NCBI RefSeq assembly: GCF_010015585.1
Contig: NW_022985112.1
Location: forward strand, 4,981-57,598
DNA: 52,618 nt
Direction: 5' to 3'
Source: Eremomyces bilateralis CBS 781.70
Lineage: Eukaryota > Ascomycota > Dothideomycetes > Eremomycetales > Eremomycetaceae
The notes below the pieces were generated by a model. The model was given only the letters and a program-made list of their open reading frames with translations. It did not search any database and had not been told where the DNA came from. Numbering within the stretch: the stretch's first letter is position 1; each line of letters starts with the position of its first letter. Of the stretch, positions 33,698 to 45,389 are shown piece by piece. Made by a program: the position numbers and the translations under genes.

Positions 33698-35876
33698 ATG
33701 ACGGCCACTACAGCTCCTTGCTCCTCCGATACTCAATCACACTTTCGCCGGTCTGATAACTTTCGCTATTATTCGGGACTCCCAAAGAGCCAGCGACCGA
33801 AAACTCGGACGCCAAATTCCGGACACGGGGCCGGTGACTCTACGAACACCTTATGGACTGATATTGATGATATCCTAGAGTCCGAAGGCTTAACGAGGTC
33901 AAATCCGGCACAGCAATCAGCGGGCGGGGCATCCACAGGGAACTGTCCAGGTAAGTTGCTAGGGAAGCGGTGCGCCCATATTCTAAAAAGACAGTTACTA
34001 ATTCCTTTTAGACACGGCCATCCTCGTTGAAAACAGCGAGTCCTACACTGGTTCTGAAGATGAGCTGCCTGCTCTGAACGTATTGCTCAGTGCGGGCTCG
34101 CAAAGACCGGAACTCAGTGGCTCGTCGGCCGCGGATAGAGCCCGTGATTCGAGCTCGTCACAAGCGATAGAGAGCGGTGATATCCTGCCACCTGGACAAA
34201 ATGACGAACCCTCCAATGGTGTCGACGTGCCCCGGAGTGGTACCGACATGTGTAATCAGCAGATCCCTTCCGGTGCTTCACTCCTTTACGCTAACCCAGA
34301 TGGCAGCCCACGATCGTGCTATGGATGACAGCGTCTCAGTAGCAGATCATACGCGACTACCAATTGAGAGCCTTGTGCAATCTACCGAAACGGCTGAATC
34401 TACTAACCTGCAACCTTTAGGTATGGCCTTGCCGCTCTCTAGAATAAGCATGACCATTACTGACAGTTTTGTATAGAGGAAACGGATGGCAATACCAACG
34501 AAAACAATGACCCTATAATTAATCCATCGTCCATTAAACAGAGGAAGTGGACCCGTTCCTCCTCCCGCACGACCCCGCCCGCCGACCTCAATGCTGCGCG
34601 CGGCGCGAGATCTCAACACCAGATTGATAGCCAACCGTTGGAGGAGCCGCGTCCGGCGAAGCGGTCCAGACGATCTCGCTCCGGCGAGCCGCCACCGCCC
34701 GACACCGTGGCCCCGAATATTGGCTTTGACTCTTCAGGGCGGTGCGAGACTCCACGCATATGTCATCGTGTAGAAAGGCAACTGTCGGGCTCTGGCGATG
34801 CCGAGATATCTCCCCAAAACGATGACGAGGGCGATGCAGCGAATAATAGAGGAAGGGGGCGCAGCGAGCACATAAACCGCGACCGTTCCGGCAACCGTGT
34901 GCTGACCAGCACTAGTCCACCACCGGCCCCGTCTCCCCATACAATACGAGCGTACCAGCGACGCGAGACCGACGATCCCATTCAGGAGCATAGCCAGCTA
35001 AGAGACACTGCTGACTATGGTCGTTGCTATGGCTATGACACAGACGAAGTGCACGCCGTGGATGATGACCACGGAATAAGGTCGCTGAGACCGCCACTGG
35101 GGCGACGGCATCGAGGCAAGATCCAGCGTAGGCGTCAGCCATTCCAATCAAATGCCGGGAGGAATACTCCCACGTTCCCACGGGATCAACGGGCCACACG
35201 CCCCCCGAGCAGTCCGAATCCCGACCACCCCGCAGCCAGAAGAAACGATGGAGACAACCGCGACGGCGACGACAGCGGGCCCGTTACCGTGGCCCGGTTT
35301 AATGTGACCGACATTTCTCTTCGTCCAACTCCCGGTGACACTTTCTTGGCAGCTACGGTTAAGGCCGATGGCGATATCGGGGTGATCTCTTATAGCAAGC
35401 TGCTCACGCTTATAGAGAATATTTTGGGCGTACCGAAGATACAAGACATAACGCTCAAACCGCTCGCAGCAGGACAATGGCTGCTCACCGGTTTTATTCG
35501 CAATCATTATCTCAATGCCGGCGTCACCACACAGCACGAGGTCACATCGAATCCGCGAAGAGATACTACTGAGGCCACCGTCCCCATGGCAAACACTTCG
35601 GACTCAGAGGATGACTGCAGCGTTGGTAGGAGCGATAGCACCGTCAGCGACGATGAAGCTGGCGATGAGAAGTACATTGACCAAGGTATAGACGGCGGAA
35701 CACGCCGTCGGTGGGAACCTTTAGAGGAGCAGCGTTTGTTGGCTTACAAGGCCGAGGGGAAGCCATGGCCATGGATCTTTCGAAAGTTCCCGGACCGGAC
35801 GCCGGGCGCTGTGCGCGTCCGCTGGCACATGTTGCATCGGTCACAGGAAGCAGCGAACGACGCAACGGAGCTGTAG
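33698..35876 (+). CDS. Myb/SANT-like DNA-binding protein
   Basis: Exon 1 is 33698-33954 (MTATTAPCSSDTQSHFRR...). An intron with GTAAGT/TTTTAG leads into an acidic exon from 34012 (DTAILVENSESYTGSEDE). A later intron, 34422-34475 (GTATGG/TATAG), joins TNLQPL to EETDGNT and the long last exon up to 35876. The C-terminus RRRWEPLEEQRLLAYKAEGK followed by WIFRKFPDRTPGAVRVRW is a SANT/Myb-like helix-turn-helix with spaced tryptophans. The middle is basic, with KRSRRSRS, and rich in Ser/Asp, probably disordered. Between about 34285 and 34330 the frame must change by one base; TTT at 34285-34287 read as TT would restore it (SLLTLTQMAAHD), unless an intron is missed. It is likely a nuclear regulator of the fungal-specific SANT family that is often multi-copy in accessory regions. 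Confidence 0.7.
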
Positions 35877-36229
35877 CGCCACGGCGATGCATTAAATCGT
35901 AATGTTCGACAGGAGATACTGTAGAGATGATCGCGAGCTGCGAAATTGAAGAAAGCCACCTGCAGGATTGGCTTCTGCTCGGCGTGCATGCAGCCAGTGA
36001 GCTGCATACAAGGTAGCAACCGCATTATCATTGGTGAAGAAATTTGGGATGTATCGGCTGCCTATGATGTTGTCCATGAAATATACGCAACGTGGTTTGG
36101 TGGGTATGCTTGTCAGCGCTGGAGACAATATTCGGTTTGAGCTCTGACAAGGGAGCCTTGGCGAGTGGCAGTGAGATACGGCTACTTGAAGCTAGTATCG
36201 ATGGCTGCCGTGACATTGCTTATTGGTCC
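35877..36229. other. Spacer between the SANT gene and pogo relic
   Basis: No gene recognised; it contains the 3' end of the SANT-like gene. Confidence 0.4.
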
Positions 36230-36892
36230 CTTACAAGAAGTCTAGATAACTACGAGCAGGCTTGGAAAGTTGTATACCAGATAATGAACAGCACAAGCCC
36301 GATCATGATCGGTCGTTCCCGCTCAAACTCAAACGCAGCGTCGACCACGCCGCCAGTAGGCCAAACACGCGCGCTAGGTATGCCAGCACGATCCCCGTCA
36401 TAAAGCCAGTCTCATCAAAGTTGTACTGGTCCTCTGGTACGACACCGTACTTCTGGATCGTATACCGTACGAGCTTGAACTGGTTTCCAATAAGGGTCCT
36501 CGCATTGGGCTCTCTGGCAGTCGTATTTTCGATTGAATTTGGTGTGACGATGGACATAGATGCCCAGTTAATTCCGACTGAGATAGGTTGAGAACGCGTT
36601 TCACGGGCCTGGAGAAGGATATCCGCTATTTCTCGTGCAATAGACATGGAGGGAGACCCTGGGAATCGAGGTCTAGAACGCGCTCGACAAGCACTGATTC
36701 ATCGACCAGAGTTAGCTTCATCGAATTAGGCTGAGCATCGCGTTGATAGGGGGTGCCATCGTAGCGACGGTCAAGGGGATTACGAGGGAGCTTATATGCC
36801 TTCACAGCGGCTCGGGACTTCGAAACCGATCAGATTTAAGACCCTGAAGGGCTAATAGGATTCTGCCCTCAAGATTCGCTTCTTGAGACATA
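36230..36892 (-). mobile_element. Fot1/pogo-type transposase relic
   Basis: Read leftward from 36892 the frames give MSQEANLEGRILLALQGLKS, then RYDGTPYQRDAQPNSMKLT and VLDLDSQGLPP (the helix-turn-helix/CENP-B-like DNA-binding region of Fot1/pogo transposases), then PISVGINWASM and the catalytic-domain start KYGVVPEDQYNFDETGFMTG, which contains the first Asp of the DDE triad. The copy breaks off soon after, so the second and third catalytic acids are missing. At least two frame changes and one stop occur. No terminal inverted repeats were found around it. It is older than the MITE at 5109. Confidence 0.75.
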
Positions 36893-37640
36893 TTCGTGAG
36901 ACATATTCGTGGTGATGATCGAGAGGGGGAGATAGACGCGACGTGTGTGGGCGCTATAGCCCACTCGCTCTTGTTGACCAGTCACTTGATGAACCTGGGT
37001 CACGTGTGGAACGGCACGGAAGCAGGATCCTCGACAATCGCAGGTAATAGATGCTTGATTTCTACGGAGTTGATGGAAAAGGAGAACTATCTGAGTAGTC
37101 GATTATTACGTAAGCAAGAACAATAATAAGGCCATAAGGCTCCCATTTGACAGATCTTACTAGTCTATAAGATCGTATTAGTCTGTAAGATCTTGCTAGT
37201 CTATAAGATCTTATATATACCCAGGGTGAAACCCTACTGGGTCTTAGGCATGCAAGGCATGTGACCCCACCATGGTGGTAATTCAGTGTAGATATCTGTC
37301 GGACGGAGAGTGTAAGGATTTCACAAGGATGAGCACTTCGATTGCTGAACTAATTCTTGAAGAAGGTAAGAAGAGATCTATGAAGAGACTTGTTCTTGTT
37401 CTTATCCTATGCCATACCCCGGCGTCTCGCCAAGGGCTAGGATACTAAGGAACTTCCCCTTCTGGGTATGATACTTGGCCCATGCTTGATGCGCCTTACA
37501 GAGAGGACTTCCTCCTCTTCCCTCTTTTCTCTTTAGCAATTCGATAACGTTAACCTGGTCACTGAATCCTCTTGATTCAAACTCTCACAGCGTATTCGAA
37601 ATAAAAGACACCTCAATATAGTAGTCTGGAGTAGTCTCCC
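36893..37640. other. Spacer with minisatellite
   Basis: No gene. A 13-bp direct duplication GAGACATATTCGT spans the transposase start (36884-36910). The minisatellite is listed separately. Confidence 0.4.
37152..37205. repeat. 18-bp minisatellite, three units
   Basis: Units are AGATCTTACTAGTCTATA, AGATCGTATTAGTCTGTA and AGATCTTGCTAGTCTATA, followed by a partial fourth unit. AT-rich; no function evident. Confidence 0.8.
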
Positions 37641-37649
37641 TATAATAAT

Positions 37650-37970
37650 GTAGAATTACTTAGATATATCCTCCTTTACTTTTCTTCGAGGTTCTCTCCT
37701 ATAGTAGAGCCTAAAGCCAAATTACGGAAGAAAGAGACGGTGATCCTCGAGAGAAAGTAGTATATGAAAGAGTGCGGTCTATTCGATGGTATTCCTAGTG
37801 AATTTATGAAATATTTCGAGCACGTCTGCTCCGGCGAGAAACTCGACTACAGCCATTTGCTTACTGAATTGACGTGTCCAACTTGGGGTTCGTGGGAGAT
37901 ACGCTTTCCCGAAAGCTCAATACACTCGACTTACACATTGACCATGCAGCCGATGGGCATGACATAGAGG
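37650..37970 (+). pseudogene. Casein-kinase-1-like fragment
   Basis: The frame reads AKLRKKETVILERK, a TAG, then MKECGLFDGIPSEFMKYFEH and GEKLDYSHLLTEL. This follows the late C-lobe pattern of CK1-family kinases (PSEF..Y...-PDYxxLR). The glycine loop, HRD and DFG parts are absent, so only the last 100 or so residues of a kinase remain. It is convergent with NLR gene 2, ending about 20 bp from that gene's stop. Confidence 0.45.
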
Positions 37971-37989
37971 GAGCAAAGGTCAAGGGGAT

Positions 37990-40900
37990 TTAATCAATCT
38001 CCTCGCTCACCCGATAGTTCCTGGTCAAGCCCTCGGGGAATTTGAAAGGTTTGGATACAAGATCGCCGCCAAAATTGGCGATGATTTCCGTGCCCTCACC
38101 GAAGCCCACCATCGGAAACAAACGACCGTGGAGATTTATAAAGCATGCGCCTATGACATTAATCAGGTTGAGGAGGATATATTGGGGGTGGTATTATGAA
38201 CTTACCGATCACAGTCTCGTTCCTCGTGAAGAAAGCCTTGCGCTGGACGGGATCGATGCAGCAGCCGACGCAGTCGTCGGTACCGTATTTCCAGTCATTG
38301 TTAATCGCTCTCCAGAGTCCATTCGCGTGGTACATGGCGCCGTCATCCCCGTGCAATCCCCAGCTGTTGTCATCCCATCCGGGTATGCGCTCCTTGGAGG
38401 AGTTGCTGTGACCAAACCCGATTCCCAGACTATATTCGCATGGCATTTTATTAGATGTTTACCAGAAGTTTAAAATTGCCAAGGGGCGAATAAGGGATAC
38501 AACTCACATTTTTTGACTTCCTTTGATCACATTGATCTCGAAATAGAACCGCCGCGACAGAGGTATGGGATGATCCGACCGAGCTATGACTCTCGGTGCA
38601 TCACTAGAAGCAGATTCGCCACTATATTGCAGCCAGAGTCCGTTCTCTTTAGACATTTCTGCGTTGTCCGAAGAATGGAGCGCACTCCATCGAGTGGGTG
38701 GATTGTGCTTATCATCCAAGCTCAATGGGATGCCAGCCGGCGACTCAAAGGCTTCGACGACCTGCGAAAGAGTCCAGCCGTGCTCGTCTCTTATCTCCGG
38801 GTCCGATCCGAACCCCAGCAGGAATTTGGCAAGAGAGATGTCATCTGCCTTGGTGGCGAAGCTAAAGAGTGCATGGCTTTCGTCCAGCGCTTTCGGGTTT
38901 CTGTCGCGGAGGATTTGCATTGTCTGCTCCTCGATGTCTTGTTGGTCATTCTTCAGCGCCCAAACGAGGATTTTCTCAATGCTTTCTGTGGAGATGCTTG
39001 CGCCGCCGTGCCTTAGGATCGATTCCATCACGCCGTTAGAGTCAGTCTCTATGGCAACGTCGAGTACTGATTTTCCTTCCTTGCCCACATCGCCGAGAAC
39101 GAATTGCCCAGTCTTCAGCAGCAATTTTACCGCAGATCGGTTAGAATTCTCAATGGCCGCCACGAGAGCAGTATGGTCACCGCTGTCTTTTACGTCAAGT
39201 GGGCCGTTGGCCTTTTGCAACAGCAGACCGAACATCTCATCGTCGACGTTGTAGGTGGCGGCAAGGTGTAAGGGGGTGATCCCGTCCAAGTCCTGCTTTA
39301 AGGGATCCGCGCCGGAGTCCAGCAACACATTTGCCGATTCTCTGTAGTTGCGGATGGCCAGATGCAGTACAGTCGCCCCATCCCCCATCGTAGAATTTAC
39401 ATCAACGTGCGACTTGGTGAGGAGCAGTTTGAGGATTTCTGGGCTGTCGTATGCGGCATGCAATGCCTGCCAGCCTGAGACATCTGGAGTATCGGGTGCA
39501 CACCTGTCGATGAGTATCGAAACGACTTCCGTGCGCCCCGACCACGCCGCGCAGAATAGCGGGGTTCGTCCTTCGCTGTCTCGGACGTCCATCGAGGAAT
39601 TGAGGTCTAGCAGGAGATTAACCATCTCCGGGATACCTGCACTAGCAGCGTGATGCAGCGGTGTCGAAGCATTGTCTGTGTCTGCAATATTTGGATCTGC
39701 TTTGTGACGCAGAAGGGTTTGTACGATGGGCGTGAGTTCTTGTTCTGCAGCAAACCAAAGGGGTGTTCGGTTACTCGAGTCCGCCCTGTTCACGTCCTCA
39801 ACTGCAACTGTGCTTTCGAGGAGATACTCGGCGACGCCGACCTGCTGGCAACCTGCCGCATAGGATAGAGGGGTTCTATCTTTCTGGTCAGGGCGCCTCA
39901 CGCTTTCCGGAGCCACTTCAGCCAGGAGCTTCACGGCTGCGAGGTGACCATTTTCCGAGGCATAAGACGCCGGCGTGCGTTTTGCGTCGTCCACCCCATC
40001 GAAGCCGGGTACATTAAGTTCATACAACAGCTTAATAACCTCTGCGCACCCGCTCTCTGCCGCCAGGTGGTACAAGGAACGCCCGCTCTCGTCCAAGGTC
40101 TTCAGGTTGGCATTATGGTTATTGAGCTCCCTGATAACCCTGAGGTAGCCCCTGATGGCTGCTTGGCGCAGGGCCTTGTCGAACACGTGGCTCGGGTCGT
40201 CCATCTCATCAAAATTTGTCGAAGCGAGCAAGATCTCCATCAACTCTTCTGAGGCCTCCAAGTCAAGCGGAGAGATGCCGTCCTCGTTTTCGGCAGTGGC
40301 ACTAGCGCCTCTCTGGAGGAACTCGTTGACGACATTGAGAGACTTGGTCCCCACCGCAAAATAAAGCGGCGTGCGCCTTTTCGAATCGGCCTCATTGGCT
40401 TCAACCTTGGGATTGGCCAGTAAGAGCTGGATCGTTTTGAGGTCGCCACGTTCGGCCGCAAAATGGATCGCTTTACGGCCCTCGGGATCCCCGGTATTCG
40501 GATCAGCACCACTCTTCAGAAGGAGCTCGGTGACTTCCGCATGGCCTCCCTTGGCGGCCAATATCAGAGGACGGAGGCCGGAATTGTCTGTGGCGTTTAG
40601 ATCTGGCCTTTTCCGAGGAAGTATCGAGACGACGCCGGTACGCCCGCGTTCCGCCGCAGTCATCAATAGCGACGAACCACTCCTGCTCTTAGTGTCTGCA
40701 TTGGCACCGTTTTTGAGCAGCAGATCGACCACGTTGGCAAACCCTCCTTCGGCAGCTGCCAGCACTGAGTTTAGCCCGTTGTTGTCCTCGGCATTAGGAT
40801 CGGCTCCCTTTTTAAGAAGCAGTTGGACAATCTCAAAATATCCTGCAGTAGCGGCCGCAAGTACTGGGGTGACTCCGTAATCGGTCTTCGTGTTTGGATC

Positions 40901-43900
40901 GGCGCCTTTTTCGAGGAGGAGATTAACTATTCGGACATTTCCCGCGCGACTGGCAAGAAACAGAGGCGTGGCGTTCTCCCAGTCGAATATGTTGGCCGTT
41001 GCGTTGTTGTCCAAGAGAAGGTCGACAATGTCCACCTGGCCGCTTGTTGCCGCCACATGTAGAGGACTCAACGACGAGCTGTTAAAGAGGTCGAGCGAAA
41101 TTTCCGACTTCTGATGCGCCTTACAGAGGAGCTCCAGAATGGTAAAATGTCCACTGATAACGGCTAGATGGGTCGGAAAGGCTCTAGAGCTGCGCCAGGC
41201 TTGGCTCATGATCTGGTCCTTCACGACGTTTTCACGTCCCAGAAGTTGCTTCACCACGTCTGAGCAGCCACTTTTGACGGCAAGATGGAGAGGGATACAG
41301 TTTTGCTTATCCATCTCTAGGACAGCGACGGGATCTTCCTCCGTTTCGAAGCGCAGCAGTTCCCTTACGACCTCAGAATGCCCATTTGCAGCGGCTAAGT
41401 GCAGTGGCGTCGAGCCGTCCGCGTTTTTCGTTCTCAACAGCCCACGTATCTTGTCCTGGGTGTCGGTTCCGGCTCTCAGATCTCTATGATTCTCGAAGAG
41501 GAGTCTCACGATGTCAACCCGGCCAGACTCCGCAGCGAGGTGTAATGCCGTGACCGAACTCTGGCTCTGGGCATCTACGTCTATTGATTGCCCCGCCTTG
41601 ACTTTGTTGAAAAGCCAGCTGACAGAACCTGCTTGCTGCCACTTGCACGCCACATGCAGAGGCGTGAATCCAGACTTATCCTCCTCATTGGCATTAGCAT
41701 CACTTGCCAGAAGGCGTGCAATTATTTCTAAGTGGCCGAATTGGCAGGCAGTATGGAGAGGAGTTTGACCGGTTATGTTGCTTTTTGCCTTCGCGTCCGA
41801 TCTAATGCGGAGCAGTTCTTCGACCGTTGAAAGATAGCCGCTCTGGCAGGCACAGTGCAGTGGTGTGAAGCCCTGGGAGTTCTCAGATTTCAGATCATCC
41901 TCCGTCTTGTGAAACAGCTCGAGGAGGCTCGGTTTCCCCGACATTGCCACGACATGTAATGCAATGTCGCTGGTAGCTCCAGAAGCCAGGAGCATGCGGA
42001 TGAGACTCTCATCGCCTGTTTTGATGGCCGTCTCGAGAGCCGTTTTCAGGATATCCGAACTGTGCGTCTGACCTTTAAGCAAGGCTCTGACCAAGTCTGA
42101 GCACCCAACCTCCACCGATACGACCAACGGATGAGTTGACTCACACGCCATACCGGGAGGATCGGAATCAAAATACAGCTGGGCCCATTTTTGAATGAGG
42201 TCATGGTCGTTGAAGACATCAAACTCCTGCGATTCGCCTTGCTCAGTGTTCGAGTCAGGAGCCCGCCCGGCGATATCCTCCTTGTAGTGACTTGGCCAAT
42301 GGCGAACCGAGTACGACAAAAGATCGGAGCGGCGGTCTGCTGACTTGGGTAGTTCAACAGGCCCTTGCTGTACCAGTAGTGAGATATATGAGAGGCATTT
42401 CCGTGCAATGGTTCGATGGCTATCTAAAGGGAACGGCCATTCGTCATCCGTCTTCGGCTGTTGGCACAACATATAATCCCGGAAGCTGTCGCGCACGTGG
42501 ACAATTTGGCCGCTATCCACTTGAACGAGATTTCCAAAGTTGACGTTGATGTCCCACGCAAGGTCGACTGGAGTTTCGTCCTCGATGCCTGTGATAGATT
42601 TTCTGTCGAGTTCAAATACGGTGGCGATAGCTAGTTCGTCAAGCCTCAAGGGACGGAACGCGCGAGCCATCCATGATAATGCATTCCGTGCCTTCTGCCG
42701 GCGCCGAGGTAGAATTCTGCAAAGAAGTTCACGATATATGTCGTCCGTCTTGGTGGCCATAAGAAGTTCCGACTGCCTGATAGAAGAGTTTGTGACCGGA
42801 TCTGCGACATCGAGCAGGAGCATCAGCCAGACCCTAATTATGGAGGCGGTGGAAGGCTCCGGAAGGCCAAGACGCTCCAGGTTATCCGTAAGTTTGCCTC
42901 GTAGCATCTCTCTGAACTTGTCGCCGGCGGCAGACAAACTCGGTCGCTTGGAGAGCAGAGAGTTTACTTCAGAGTCCACTATGGTCCCGAGGTTGTGCCG
43001 CGCTGGATTTATGTACACAACAGTTGCAGGCTCGAAAAGTTCCGACCTCTTAGTGCTGGAGCCGGCTGTGACGATGAGCTTGAAGTTTTTAACAGCACCG
43101 CTGGTCATGGTGCCGATATCCTTCAGAAGCTGTTTCGCATTCCGCATTTCATCCATATGCTGGATCAAACACACTGTATGTCCTTCAAAAGGGCAGCCAA
43201 GCAGTGAGGAGAAAAGTACTCGGAGCCTCGGCCGCCATCTAGTCCCCTCAGAGTAGAGCTTGTAGAGTTTGGAAACGTGGTCGAAGAGTTGAGGTCTGAG
43301 ACATAGTATCTGATGGCAGAGTGACGCGAACAATTGAGTTGAACCATAGTGACAGCTATCTCTCGCATCGCACCTGAAACTTATGGCAATGGTGTCGTCG
43401 GAGCTTGTTACCTGGCTTAAGAGACGAGGAGCGTCAAGACCAAGACGTCCTTGGATGTACAGAGTGCTGGTGGTGCTCTGTCGCCAGGACTTGTACAATT
43501 CGTTGCCTTCGAGCTGTCGCAAAGCGCCAGACTCCATGTCCCCGAATTCCCGGCTGGTCAATGCCTGCTTGGCAAATCCATCTTGACTGACAAGGCCGGA
43601 TAGGAATTCGAGACACTGCATATATTGGATCCCGGGTCCTATGCACATATTGGTTAGCGTTTGCACCTTTTGTACTGAAGGCTGGAGCTCATTGACCCTG
43701 ACAGCTTGGCTAATGGCATGCAAAGAACGAACCTTTTGAGATACGCAACTCACGGTAGATTCTCACAAACGCCTCGTCCCTCTCGCCGGAAAATTTGGTG
43801 ATATCGGCATGTGATTCATCACGGCCAATATTTATCTCTCTATGCGTCTCCATCTTGGCTGAATCTGAGTCTAATGCCTACTTCATGTCAGGACGGCAAG

Positions 43901-44853
43901 TAAAAAGGTAAAGGTCTCTCGAAAATCATACTTGGGAACAGCGGAGCACTCACCTGCCACATCAATGCGCCGGCTGTCTCAGACGGGCTGATCTGCTGAT
44001 AGAGTATGTTGATGACCCTATACATACTTTTCATGGAGTCAAACCCTTCGTTTGCTGCCCTCAACATCTGTGCCGTCTTGATGATCCGCTGAACGCTGTA
44101 GGGAGTGTCTTCGCCAGACACGTGCAGGAGCCAACTGGCTATGCTCTCCCAAGATTTCGAGCCTGAGACGCGGTGCGGCGTACCGAAGAAAACGAGCAGT
44201 GAGGTCATGCCGGAAATGATATGGTACCTGCTAGAATGGATCGCTATTGAAAGCGCCTATTTTCCCGGGAGGGGAGAAACGTCAGCGCCTCATGGCACCT
44301 CTTTTCCAAGCATTCCCAGGCTTCAACGACGCACGCATCATGCAACGCAGGCAATGATTTACCTCTTTGACTATCAGTCCGCCGAGGTCATGCGCAATAA
44401 ATACAACGTAAACGCTCTTGAACATAAGACCTCGTCAGCGATTAAATCCAGTAGATTGAACTTCAGTAGCACTTACCGGCTCCAACATATCCAGCAGCTG
44501 ATCAAGCAGCTTGGTGGCCAAACCCCTTATGTTATCCATCGAGACTCCTTCATGAATTGCCTTGCAGCAATAATCAAAGGTCATGATACGGGAGCAATGG
44601 GCGTGGATGGGAAGGAGATTTTTGAGCCAAGATGTGGCCTCCTTCTCCTGCTTGCAAGTCCAAGCCGCATTTTGGACTCCCATGCTTCCCAGACCGTGAA
44701 TCGCCAATACACTGTTCGTAAACAAACAAAATAAGCGGGAGAAGCTCACGGCAACTGTCGCACTCACTTGTACTTTGGGGCCGTCAATTCTTCCGCCCCC
44801 TGATATAGTTCTGCCCCCCCGATCACAGAGACTTTGCCGTCGAAGCTCGACAT
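37990..44853 (-). CDS. Giant NLR: hydrolase-like domain, degenerate NACHT, ankyrin array, SPRY
   Basis: Eight exons on the minus strand: 44853-44768, 44711-44477, 44416-44363, 44256-43954, 43877-43754, 43638-38508, 38429-38206 and 38150-37990, all in phase, 2,105 residues. Residues 1-230 resemble the SERAC1/DUF676-like alpha/beta-hydrolase found at the N-terminus of fungal NLRs (AIHGLG, then FFGTPHR). The nucleophile motif GHSLGG reads AHDLGG (D117), so the Ser is gone. The following NACHT-like region has YIQGRLGLDAP near residue 331 where GKPGSGKS is expected, and CLIQHMDEM in place of a VDALDE Walker B, so it should not bind ATP normally. About 28-30 diverged ankyrin repeats follow, then a SPRY domain (LGIGFG, GWDDNSWG, GDDGAMYHANG). 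It shares a 536-bp promoter region with the gene at 45390. Confidence 0.88.
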
Positions 44854-45389
44854 GTCTTACTATGCGTCTTCAAAAACAATAAAAATAAATGTAAAAGTAA
44901 ATAAGATCACGAAACAGCCGTTTGCTCGTCTCCAGATCTTCGTCTCTACCACAATACTATGAAATATTGAACAGAGAAGTATTTTGGTTTAGAGAAGTGC
45001 TCTGAGCCTTGCTCGAATATGAACCCACATCCGGCGCCCGACACATTTGGAGTAAATGCTGGCTCTAATGCATGGATTTTTTCAGCTGGGGGTTTTAAGG
45101 GGGGGGAGGGGGGGGGAACTGGTGCTGATGTAGGTGTGCCAAGCCGCACGCTTCCTTCGAACGGCAAGGACGGCAAGAGTTCAATGCATCTCCTTCCCTG
45201 CATATATTGGGCACCACTGGTTTGAACCGAGTCGAGCAAGCCGAAGCTCCCGCACGCCCTGAATGATAGCGAATTCTTAGCATTCCAACTTGAGATTAAT
45301 TCTCTTACATGTACACACATTGTTTTATGTTTTGAATAGCAAATTAACTTACGCACTTGATTTTCATGTTCAAAATCAGGGTTTCCAAT
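44854..45389. promoter_or_regulatory. Bidirectional promoter region with G-rich tract
   Basis: The 536 bp between the two start codons contain three G runs of 5, 8 and 9 bases (45088-45092, 45099-45106, 45108-45116), a potential quadruplex on the plus strand. No TATA box is obvious for either gene. Confidence 0.6.

Noticed and set aside
38586-39254. 222-codon plus-strand frame opposite NLR 2
   Set aside because: A shadow of the NLR coding strand; composition mirrors it and there is no start context.
45019-45225. 68-codon frame in the shared promoter
   Set aside because: It runs through the poly-G tract as poly-Gly and overlaps the promoter of two larger genes.
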